Of a stretch of DNA of 64,000 bases, positions 22,401 through 30,868 are shown piece after piece (position 1 is the first letter of the stretch; each line of letters opens with the position of its first letter). The translations under genes and the position numbers were made by a program. The stretch spans positions 6,110,068 through 6,174,067 of the forward strand of contig NC_085100.1 in the NCBI RefSeq assembly GCF_963422355.1, written 5' to 3'. Source of the stretch: Corticium candelabrum (taxonomy: Eukaryota > Porifera > Homoscleromorpha > Homosclerophorida > Plakinidae). The notes beneath the pieces are model-generated. The model did not search any database. It worked only from the letters and a program-made list of their open reading frames with translations, and had not been told where the DNA came from.

Positions 22401-23658
22401 CGTGAATATTAGTGATTGGATTTTCGTGAAAAGGGAGATTCGTAGGAAAGAAAAGTTAAGTTGTGTATTCGAGGGTCCTTATTGTGCCGTGGGATCAGGG
22501 AGTAACACGGTCCAAGTTCGTCCAAGCAGCCCTAGAGACATTCAATTTGGAGAAATTCCGTCTCTGCCTTTCAGAAGTGCCGGATGTGGATGCTGTAACT
22601 CAGCGACATGGTCATCGAGTTGCTGGAGGACGAGCAAGCAAGTTGGAAAGGGGAAATGTAATACCGTCTTAGATCTTAGAACACTGTTGATGGTCGCTGA
22701 CGTCGCTTAGTAGTACGTAGAGAAGTTCACGTGGTTCGTAGCGCGCGGTTCTGTCTTAGATGTCGTAGGGTGTGTGCTTTTAGCTGTTTGTTGAGAATAA
22801 AGAGTGACTGCTACAATAACTTAAGTACCTGGGCGTTACACCAAGAACCGTTTGGTTTCTTTTCAAATGTATTTGCATATACCGCAATTTCGTCTGACTG
22901 ACAAATATCTAACTTTCTTCAGACGGGTTTTCTCATTCCACACGCTTACTCCGACTGAATTGGTTCCGTTTCTTTGTTGCAAACTATCTTGGGCAGAAGA
23001 AATTTTCTTCGTTTTGCGATTGGTTCGAAAATACGACTACTGTAATTATTCTAATTGAAGCACCCGTCTTACTGCAGCACCATGTGGAGTTGCAATTATT
23101 TATTAGGCTCTAACTATAGAGCGTCTTTTAGAAACAAAACTATTTGTTAGAGGCGCTTAACTAATTAGAATCATTGCAAACAAGTTTCGTTAACAATAGG
23201 TTTTGATTGCTTCCCTAAATGGCGCCTCACTTCTGTATTTTGTAACATTTTCTTTTTTTCATTGAGGAACAGCATTATTCAAAGATTTGCAAAGCACGGG
23301 CAGTCTGTTGTATAATAGAATATAAGTTGGATTATTGTTGAGTGTTGAGTACAGTTCATGCAAAAAGTGAATGAACAAGATACAAAACGTTATAAATGTA
23401 TTTTAGTAAGAATGGCTACGCAAATCAGAAAAAAGCGAACAAATAAGTGTGGACAGTTCAATACTGAACCAAATTGAGGGTGTCAACTCACAATTGCATA
23501 AAAATTTAACATTTGAACAGTGTGAGTTAGTCATGGCACCCTCAATTTGGTACAGTATTGAACTGTCCACACTTATTTGTTCGCTTTTTTCTGATTTGCG
23601 TAGCCATCTACCACATACAAAGCTCAAATTGTGTGTGTGTGTGTGCGCGCGCGCACGC

Positions 23659-23698
<40 letters not shown>

Positions 23699-25294
23699 GT
23701 GTGTGGTGCAATAGCTCAGTTGGTTAGAGTGCATTTGGAGAATGAAAACATCCGGGACCTTGCAGGGTTGCAGGTTCAAGTCACAGTGATGGCGAGCTAT
23801 GGCATAATTTCCTTGAGCAAGAAACTTACACACAATTGCTTCTCTCGACTCAGGAGTATAAATGAGTACCTGGTCATTGACTGGGGTGGACACGACCGCT
23901 GGTTTGGCCCTATCATCATGCAGCAGACGGGTACGTATGGGCCTTGGTGTCCAGTCCCAAAGCTGCGCCATAGTCAGTGCCCCTGGATGACTCTGGGCAA
24001 ACTCCAGGTGGATTGTAGCGCTGGCCCTAAGCCTCCACGTAGCGCACGGAGGCCCTGTCTCTAGAGGCAGGGGAGCTATCTCCGCAACTGACCTCAAGGT
24101 TGACGTCATTCACGAATGACGTGGAGGGCTTGACAATTGTCCATTGTCCATTTGTGTGTTCGCAACACGCGACCACGTCTTTTGTCCGTTCGTAACCAAA
24201 ACGGCACGCACACTCAGCACACGAAGGGGAAGGCTTGCATAAAAATTTAAAATAATATGCACCGGGTCCCCTCTTCAGAATCGACCCCCGCGTAAATTTT
24301 CTCGCTGACGCAAACGCTACACATCCCAGTTCATTCGAACACACGCCTACACCAGTCCTGTGTAAACTGTACGTGTCGTCGTCCTTCGCAGAGCTTCGAG
24401 CAATCTAGTATTTCTTGCCGATGGAACCTACTCCTGTACCGATTTCGTTTCTCTACAAATTCTGATTGCATGCACCACATCGAACCTTCGCGTTTTCTGT
24501 ACCAAGCACTACACGGGGAGTTTGTCGATTTTTATCAAAAAAGCGCGAAAAAAGAGCAAGATTCGGATTCATTCAGCACACGCGGAACCTCGCAACAAAG
24601 ATTGCACGTGACGTATATCCACACACACTCAGACTGCGTCTTCCGTCAGACACTATAGTATCTTGACCGTACGAAGGTCGGGTCATGTATCTAGTTCCTA
24701 CTAAAATACATTTATAACGTTTTTGTAACTTGTACATATAGATAAAGATATATAAAGGAGAGGGGTCTGTCTCTCTGTGTGTTCGTATGTAGGAGAGGAT
24801 CTCCAGGACGGTGAGTCTGATCATCACCGAATCTGGCTCGCGCGCGCCGAATCCATAGAGGTCGAAAGTGAAGCTGTCGCCGTCTTCCGTACTTCTCCCG
24901 CGAAGACCCGATTTCCAGCCAATAGAACCTGCCTGGAACCCGTCTCCGCTCGCACGGAATATCTCCGTAACGGCGTATCGGATCTCCACCAAATTTAAAC
25001 TGCCCGTTTCCGACGTCGGACGGTACGCGCGGAAAGTTTCGTTTATTGCGGGCGACGTCGGAAAAAGGAAGATATTTTTGCTTTATCCGGGTCTTTTAAA
25101 AACGCCCACCGTGGTTTGCTCGTCTACGCCCGTCGAAGAGCTGCTACATTCGATACACCTGTTCCCCGCAACGCCAGCAACGTCTTCGAAGTAACAACGT
25201 TCAGCGGGACTGTCGAAATGGCGAGTCAGACGAGTCGTGACTTGGTATATATGTATAAAACCATATATTTGTATATAATACAGATAACACAGAT

Positions 25295-25373
<79 letters not shown>

Positions 25374-28300
25374 GGAACAGATTACCCGGGTGAGTACGTA
25401 AATGCACGTGACTTCCAAGTTCATGCTGCTGGGATATATTTCCGAACGGGATTCGAGTCAAATAGATGCCAAATTCGATACATCTGTTCCTCGCAACGGT
25501 AGCAACGTCTTTGAAGTAACGTGGCGTCCAACAGGACTGTCGAAATGGCTTCAACGGGATACTACCAATGGCAATAAAAAGGATACAGTCCATGATAAAT
25601 TAGAACGGAATACTCATGCAACATATAAATTTGCATACATTGGGATGCTCGCAATTCTTGCTAATTTCACAGAACTGGATATAATTGAACGGGATATAAC
25701 TCTGAGAATTCTGTCTGACTGCTAATTTTCAGAACAGATTAAAATGCATGTGAACTCATGCAACAACATAAATTTGCATACAACGATAAATTAATTAACT
25801 AACAGCTAATAATAATTGAAATTTACTAACCATTAGTAATATTAGTAGCTAATCTGCCTGTGCAGAGAACGGTTTGGTAAAAAACAGCAGACAAGATGGT
25901 TTCAAAATTTAAAGCAAGCTCCCCATATCGAAGAATCTAATGAGAGATCAAATATGAAAACTTGTTGATTATAAAACAGTGAAAATGGGAACTTTATAAC
26001 AAAACAGCTAGTGCATATCGAGCACAAAAACCCACCCATGGACATTCACCCAAGTCTGTTGCTGCTGACCTTGCAATTTCAAACTTTTGTCCAGACATAT
26101 CATACATGCAAGCTTGCTTAACTAGTAACTGAACATCCTTCGAGCTCATCTAATCCACCAAATCCATCTTATCACTCCCTGCATTATTTGTACTAACCAA
26201 AGTAGCCACCAACCTCTTGTCAATGAAATAAACGACCAGTCATAATCCTCGTCGGTCATCCATAATAGATTTTTTAACAATTTTTTAAAATGGAATGTTT
26301 ATATCAAGTCAAAACCTAGATGTCCCAAAACTCCAATTATATAATAGTCTACTCACATTGCCACAACAACTACACCTTATTCAAGATGGACCATGTGGCG
26401 ATAATAATGTTGAAATGTACGTGGGCATTGTTATTTTGCATGTATGCAGGTGCACGTTCATTTAGTAAAGTGATTTCCACTGGCATGGCTTACTAGTACG
26501 GCTCTTGGCAAAATCTACAAACTTGTGGAGAAAACTGATTGGTCTTGTCTACAACAGCAGAGACATTGATAGCACTTGATCACCATGACAGTCATTTAGC
26601 CAGTTTTCACACGAATTTCACAGAAATCAGTCACAAAAGAAGTAGAAAGATTCATTGACTGAATAATATTTTAACTTTTTTTTGTAAACCAAGCATGTCT
26701 GTTATTAATTAAGTAACCTTCTTAGTTGCACATCTCGGCCATGTTAAGTTCAAGGGAGATAGGATTTCCCTAACAACTTGCATGCAGTTGCCAACCAGCA
26801 CACAATTAATGACATCAAGGTGCATCGAAACTGCTGATATAATATACAGACTTGAAAATTCGTTTTCAATTTTGATAAGTCAGTTTTATGCATCATGGTT
26901 GCCATTTCACTTTATATGCAGAGAGCAAAAAAAGGATAGTGAAACAACTTTATGAGGTGGTGTAAAACATGTAGGTAGAAAAGTTTGTATCTGCACGCAC
27001 CCGGTCAAGTGAAAAATGTGCTTCAAGGTTCCACAACTAAATCATGCCACTTCTATTCAAAGGCAAATCAGAAACAAGTCATCTCATGTGAGACACGTTT
27101 CATAAGATAAGCTGTATAGAGCTACATACATGGTACATTGACTAACAAACATAACACTTACCCCTCAAACAAACCAAATGTGGTAGTTACAGGAAAACTA
27201 TTCAATTGAAGCTGCACGTCTTTATTGCCTGTGACTTCACCCAGTCCTGTATACTCATTTACAATAGCATGTGGCAGCCTCACTATATATGGCAAAGTTC
27301 TATATCCAACCTGCGAAATAGACTCTTCCAACTAGGTTTACTTACAGTTGGCTATTGATGCAACCAAGGCAACAACACTTGCATCTGTCAAACTACCATC
27401 CTGGTCCAAACACGCAAAGTCACAGTAAAGAACCCATGCCAACTACAACAAGAAAGGACAATGTAGATGTGGTCTTAATTAATAGAGTAAAATTGTGCGA
27501 CAATTAGCAACCTTTCCAACTTCAATACAGAGATCGTGTAGATTCAAAATCGATGACCTACACAATAGAAGACAACCTTTTCACAGTCACCAATACATAT
27601 ATTGACACTTTCTGCAAGTATAACCTTGTAATAAGATCACTAAGAAATTTACTAATTACTTGAGCCTCTTCAGATGGGGGCCCAGAACGTGACTGGGGTG
27701 ATGCTACTGATGACAATTCAAAGTTTGGTATTACATAACCTTCATCATTGTTTTCCCCTCCAGGCAACGTAAATTCCTAACAGAGATGGTGTTGACAGAG
27801 TTATCAATTCAGACTACTACAGATTCACTGACTGCCTTAATTCCGCAAAGAACTGTTGTGTTGCCAATTTTCACAAGAGCAGAGCCATCAGCTGTGGTTA
27901 CTGACCCTGTGCAAATTAAATCATGTTATATAATAATAATATAATTCACTAGCAAGAAAGAAAGTGAAGTTCCAAATATACCAATTGCTATAAACTGAAA
28001 CTGGGTTGCTTCTAATAGATTAGTGCAGTGATAATAAGAAATGGATTTTACTTAATTGTCATACACCTCACACTCAATTACTAGTACACGATTTAGAAAA
28101 ATTGTCAAGTATGAGCTAAACATATAACTCAGTACCTTGAGTAACACAACAAATCTATGTTTAAAGAGACATTTAGGATATGTGCGCTAATATACATTTG
28201 CAGCAAAGAAGCAATGGCAGCATTGATGGAATTGACTCACAACAACAATTCAGATTCATAAACCAAACTGCAGTCATCAAATTCATCATATGTCTTACAA

Positions 28301-30845
28301 AATGACTGCTATACTGCACATTTACTTGTAGCAAACTTATACTGAAGCTACAATCTACTATTGGCCTTCACCGTTCTCGCCAGAATGTTAATCAGGCAAG
28401 GCAAACTGCCAGCAAGAACGGCACTTATTCCAAAATTAGACAACCTGTCCCTAGTCTTGGAATCTATTAAATGTATCTTTTCAAATGTATCTTTCGAATG
28501 TATCTTTCTCACCCTGGCTTCATTCTTACACTCCCTGTACTTCATTAACATCTAGTCACTGTACTTTCAGCAAAAATATTTCTGCTGTCCCTGAGACCCC
28601 ACAATTACCTTGATATGGTTGGAAATAGCATAAAATATCCAAGTCAAAGTTCTTGGCCAAGTTCTTGAAGCAAGAAATTGTCCGATGTCTTGCAATTTCC
28701 AGCCTTGTCAACCTGTGGTAACGAAAATGAGGGACTTCACCTGCATAAATGAGGGAGAATGCGGGAGACCGTTTAAGGCAACGCCTATTTTATTAATATC
28801 AACTAAATTAAAAATCTTCCATGTAAACAGAAGGGGAGATTGCCACGTGCAAGCTGAATGGGACACGGGTGAGGCACACGTGATTTACTAGCCTCGCATC
28901 TCATCACCCTTTGTGCTTATTACAGTGTACGGGATACTGGATTGGTAACTGTAGTAATGTCCATAATTTCTAATTTCTATGCCCTGGCTTGAAAGCAATA
29001 CCAGAATATTGAGGACGACAAACATGTGGGAGATTTGGGGTCAAATGTGGACAAGCGGGAAGAGTCCTAAATACGGGAGTCTCCTGTGGGATGTGGGAGA
29101 GTTGACAACTCTGAGCTACAGCTTGCTCATTATATTTGCCCTAACTCTCCTATTTTGGGCATAATTTGCTTAACTGTACTCCCAAATTGTAATATGTACC
29201 TTTTTCACAGCAGCAGTGTACTTACAGTAAACACTTTGACAATATTTTACAAGTTTCAAAATGGAGACTCTTATGCAAACAAGATCTTACAAGAAATTGG
29301 GTCATGGGGGCTGCCATTTTGTTACAAAAATGTGTGATATTTTGTAATGTAGGTATACTGCTACCGTGACAAAGAGAAATACTACCATTTGGGAATATAT
29401 TTAAGCAAATTATACCCAAACAGTAGAATATGTTAGAGCAATAATGAAGAAAAATATCTCAAGAAATTGCAAAAAATTGGACAATTTCTTGCTTCAAGAA
29501 CTTGGCCAAGAAGTTTGACTTGCATGACCAGCCACTTACATTTATTAGGTTATCTAATCCCCCCCCCAACAATACTTAAACAGAGGGTAAGACTTATGAA
29601 TATTACAAAATTTGCCTGGTGTGCATGAGCAAGGTCAGACCGGGCAATGCTCCAGGCACAGTGCCCGGCCACTCATATAGCCTAGCTGGAGACTGCACTG
29701 TTTGCACATAGTAAAGTAATATACATATAAACCTCACAGCCTTGTGCATTGTAGACTTTGTACACTTCGGTCAATCTTTCAACATTGCTTAAAATCAATG
29801 CTGCTGAACTCCATTAAGTGAAGTCTCTTTCCTCAACCGTGTCTGTTGCCTTACTCACAAAAGAAATCTTTCTTGTGACATGCTTATCAATATTAAATAA
29901 CTGTGCGTCATTGAAATTCCAATGCATATGTTCAATGTCAAAGATCTCATAATATAATTCTTTTACTTTCAATAGATGTCACTGTAGCCAAGAAGACACC
30001 AAGAATTATACTCAACAAAACAACAACAACAACAACAGTAATTATAATCCTTATTACAGGTAGTGTACTTGTACTATAGAGCCACAATAAGATGTACAGA
30101 AAAGAGAATAAAAGACATGGTACAAGTATAAGACTAACCTAGCTACTACACAGCATAACGATCGACTCCTTAACCAACTTCTAAAAATGCAGCAATTTTC
30201 CAGTGTCAGTTTCTACTTTCCTTCACAGACAACTAAACGTTTTAGGAATGCCATGTATAAATTACGTACATACTACACGAACCCCATTTACCTATACCTA
30301 CCATAACATTGGTATGTTCTGCAAGTTTAAATTTTTGTGATTTCCCACCTGCAGCTATTATGCGATTTTAATTTTTGTGATAAAAATCGCAAATCTCAAA
30401 ACTAAAAATACCGCAAAACATTCCAATCCCATGCGGTGTATAACTATTAACTAGGCACTAATGTGAATACCGCCACAATCTCAGGGTTATCTCAGTCCCT
30501 AACGAAACCGCAAGTATAGCTAGGAACTGTGCTACAGTAGCTGACCAACGTTCACAGAAACACTCCTTGTCTCCATTAACCTACGCCCGTCTGGACGAAC
30601 ACCTTGACTCTAATAACAAAAGCCAGAGTGACTTTACCTTTCATATCAGTTGGTACAAAAATTTAGAAGCCTTACAACATATCTCCGTAGATATTCAGCT
30701 GGTTGTATTCTACTAAAATGTAAAACAATAAAACATAAAAACGGACGTCATCGTTTCAAAATGTACATGATACGAACAACTACAAACACAAGCAGAAGCA
30801 AAGTGTTAGTAATGAAGAAAACACAAACTTGAAATCTTTTGCCAT
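16477..30845 (-). CDS. EXOSC8: Exosome complex component RRP43 (EXOSC8), ten exons, complete
   Basis: RNase PH-fold ring subunit of the RNA exosome, which positions RNA for 3'-5' decay; animal ring subunits are not catalytic. Exons (minus strand, 5' to 3'): 30,829-30,845; 30,676-30,712; 30,546-30,609; 27,833-27,906; 27,625-27,776; 27,512-27,557; 27,346-27,442; 27,162-27,282; 16,641-16,747; 16,477-16,571. All have GT/AG borders and matching phases and add up to 810 bases, 269 codons plus stop, near the usual 276. Landmarks in order: [110 protein letters not shown]. Eight introns lack large insertions or are short (56-116 bp for seven of them); intron 3 is 2.6 kb and intron 8 is 10.4 kb, both swollen by mobile elements. 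Divergent from OGFOD3. Confidence 0.93.
16748..17515. other. EXOSC8 intron 8, part before the LTR element
   Basis: Intronic DNA with two overlapping plus frames (16,865-17,215 and 17,163-17,420) that show no recognisable domain. Local GC is higher around 17,050-17,330 than in the surroundings. It may be an unrecognised mobile element. Confidence 0.35.
17521..17682 (+). repeat. 5' long terminal repeat
   Basis: Shares long blocks with 22,657-22,840: ACCGTCTTAGATCTTAGA, TGCTTTTAGCTGTTTGTTGA and GAGCGTTACA/GGGCGTTACA. At 162 bp it is 22 bp shorter than the right copy, which has an extra segment around 22,750-22,772. Confidence 0.93.
17685..17702 (+). other. Primer-binding site, resembling a tRNA-Pro type
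   Basis: TGGGGGCCTGTCCGGGAG starts two bases after the 5' LTR. A tRNA-Pro primer-binding site has the form TGGGGGCTCGTCCGGGAT, so 15 of 18 positions agree. Another host tRNA could fit better. Confidence 0.7.
17867..19371 (+). pseudogene. Gag of the LTR retrotransposon (frameshifted)
   Basis: The first part (17,867-18,060) is a highly charged Ala/Glu-rich coiled coil ([20 protein letters not shown]). Frames change near 18,065 and again before 18,748. The stretch 18,748-19,371 holds a capsid-like part ([20 protein letters not shown]) and a basic region. It ends in a zinc knuckle ([15 protein letters not shown]) whose second spacer has five residues in place of the usual four. A short ATG frame at 17,824 stops after eight codons. 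Confidence 0.8.
19388..19615 (+). pseudogene. Aspartic protease of the LTR retrotransposon
   Basis: The active site reads [17 protein letters not shown] at about 19,482-19,532, preceded by a typical strand ([13 protein letters not shown]). The frame closes at 19,615 where a retroviral-type protease should continue toward its ILG-like motif, so a frame change lies there. Confidence 0.82.
20094..21309 (+). pseudogene. Reverse transcriptase and RNase H of the LTR retrotransposon
   Basis: Fingers and palm start at 20,094 ([20 protein letters not shown]). A frame break follows near 20,250-20,400. The palm resumes at 20,423 ([16 protein letters not shown]) with an intact YLDD catalytic box at 20,510-20,521. 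The connection reads [18 protein letters not shown] near 20,743. After another frame change, RNase H runs 20,902-21,309 with the [24 protein letters not shown] and HNADALS motifs. Tribe: Ty3/gypsy. Confidence 0.92.
21522..22655 (+). pseudogene. Integrase of the LTR retrotransposon (frameshifted)
   Basis: A zinc-binding-like start ([20 protein letters not shown]) is followed by the catalytic core in other frames. The first Asp lies in VAMDVLSLP (about 21,830) and the second in [12 protein letters not shown] (about 22,005). The segment before the Glu reads [12 protein letters not shown] (about 22,080), after which the core is broken. The C-terminal part ([18 protein letters not shown], 22,350-22,410) is in yet another frame. 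Confidence 0.85.
22645..22656 (+). other. Polypurine tract
   Basis: GGAAAGGGGAAA lies directly before the TG of the 3' LTR. This is the expected site for priming plus-strand cDNA synthesis. Confidence 0.85.
22657..22840 (+). repeat. 3' long terminal repeat
   Basis: 184 bp, TG to CA, followed by the CCAAG target duplication. It contains an additional segment GTCTTAGATGTCGTAGGG that resembles the CGTCTTAGATCTTAGA block near its own start, so part of the length difference to the 5' LTR may be an internal duplication. Confidence 0.93.
22846..23404. other. EXOSC8 intron 8, nothing recognised
   Basis: AT-rich intronic DNA with a small inverted pair around 23,100-23,165 (AGAGCGTC.TTTTAG and TTAGAGGCGCTTAA) but no gene or larger repeat. 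Confidence 0.4.
23405..23612. mobile_element. Short hairpin element with roughly 75-bp near-perfect arms
   Basis: ATGGCTACGCAAATCAGAAA with the following 55 bases (from 23,411) is repeated almost base for base as its reverse complement up to 23,609. The loop of about 50 bp holds smaller inverted words (AACTCACA and TGTGAGTT). This is a palindromic MITE or a snap-back insertion. Confidence 0.85.
23630..23705. repeat. GT/GC microsatellite
   Basis: Alternating GTGTGT and GCGCGCGCACGCGT blocks occur in two similar rounds, ending exactly where the SINE begins. Confidence 0.95.
23706..24080 (+). mobile_element. tRNA-derived SINE with pol III A and B boxes
   Basis: The head contains a perfect A-box-like TAGCTCAGTTGG (23,712-23,723) and a B-box-like GGTTCAAGTCA (23,773-23,783), as in tRNA genes. 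The anticodon arm is not tRNA-like, so this is not a working tRNA. The body carries a block often seen in invertebrate SINEs: CCTTGAGCAAGAAACTTA, TTGCTTCTCTCGACTCAGGA and ATAAATGAGTACCTGG (about 23,811-23,873). The 3' edge is uncertain. SINEs are copied by LINE enzymes. Confidence 0.8.
24081..25120. other. EXOSC8 intron 8, GC-richer DNA of unknown nature
   Basis: Higher CpG content than the surroundings, several overlapping short frames with no recognisable domain, and a TCTGTCTCTCTGTGTGTTCG-like stretch near 24,765. It may belong to the repeat unit described at 25.1-25.55 kb. Confidence 0.35.
25121..25560 (+). repeat. Direct repeat pair around a (TA)n microsatellite
   Basis: Two similar blocks of about 80 bp, about 25,145-25,222 and about 25,473-25,550, share ATTCGATACA.CTGTTCC, CGCAACG, AGCAACGTCTT.GAAGTAAC and ACTGTCGAAATGG. 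Between them lies a pure (TA)n run, about 25,299-25,371. The pair looks like two tandem units of a longer repeat into which the microsatellite has grown. Confidence 0.75.
25561..27161. other. EXOSC8 intron 8, nothing else recognised
   Basis: AT-rich intronic DNA. A minus-strand stretch at about 26,050-26,260 reads for some length with one stop, but it does not belong to EXOSC8 (see rejected items). Confidence 0.4.
28636..29532. mobile_element. 0.9-kb inverted-repeat element in EXOSC8 intron 3, with an inner hairpin
   Basis: The left end (about 28,636-28,703) and right end (about 29,453-29,532) are inverted copies that include TTCTTGGCCAAGTTCTTGAA followed by GCAAGAAATTGTCC. Inside, a second hairpin runs from about 29,153 to 29,425; its arms share GGCATAATTTGCTTAA / TTAAGCAAATTATACCC. 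No transposase is encoded, so this is a non-autonomous element. Confidence 0.78.
29533..30545. other. EXOSC8 intron 3, remainder
   Basis: AT-rich. It contains a C9 run at 29,560, a short (CAA)n run near 30,020 and a local inverted pair near 30,330-30,400 (TAAATTTTTGTGATTT and AATTTTTGTGATAAAAATCGC). No coding signal. Confidence 0.4.
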
Positions 30846-30868
30846 TGGCTTAAATTGATATCAACGGA
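30846..30868. promoter_or_regulatory. 23-bp gap between the EXOSC8 and OGFOD3 start codons (divergent promoter region)
   Basis: The two proposed ATG codons face away from each other with only 23 bp between them. Any core promoter must therefore overlap coding or intronic sequence of the neighbour, or the first exons are longer and upstream starts are used. No TATA box was identified. Confidence 0.6.

Larger units (their letters stand above)
17521..22840 (+). mobile_element. Structurally complete Ty3/gypsy LTR retrotransposon with target duplication CCAAG
   Basis: Two direct terminal repeats (17,521-17,682 and 22,657-22,840) begin TGTA and end GTTACA. Both sides are flanked by CCAAG (17,516-17,520 and 22,841-22,845), a 5-bp target-site duplication. 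A primer-binding site follows the left repeat and a purine tract precedes the right one. Inside, the order is gag with coiled coil and zinc knuckle, protease, reverse transcriptase, RNase H, integrase, all plus strand, which is the gypsy order. Frameshifts and stops in gag, reverse transcriptase and integrase make it inactive. It lies in EXOSC8 intron 8, antisense to the gene. Confidence 0.95.

Noticed and set aside
23706..23790. Possible tRNA gene
   Set aside because: A and B boxes are present, but no cloverleaf or anticodon stem forms and a SINE body follows, so it is a tRNA-derived SINE head.
23624..24109. 161-codon minus frame over the GT repeat and SINE
   Set aside because: Its C-terminus is translated microsatellite and the rest is SINE sequence; no domain.
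25083..25593. Several long frames with Ile-Tyr runs
   Set aside because: They are translated (TA)n.
26050..26260. Minus-strand stretch ([14 protein letters not shown], then [13 protein letters not shown]) resembling an EXOSC8 C-terminus
   Set aside because: It has an in-frame TAG, no fitting splice sites and no DPxxxEE segment before it. The true last exons at 16,641-16,747 and 16,477-16,571 fit in homology and phase.
27283..27310. EXOSC8 exon 8 starting at the CAG acceptor at 27,310
   Set aside because: It gives a stop after joining exon 7. The TATATAG acceptor at 27,283 restores the frame and the conserved LRLP stretch.
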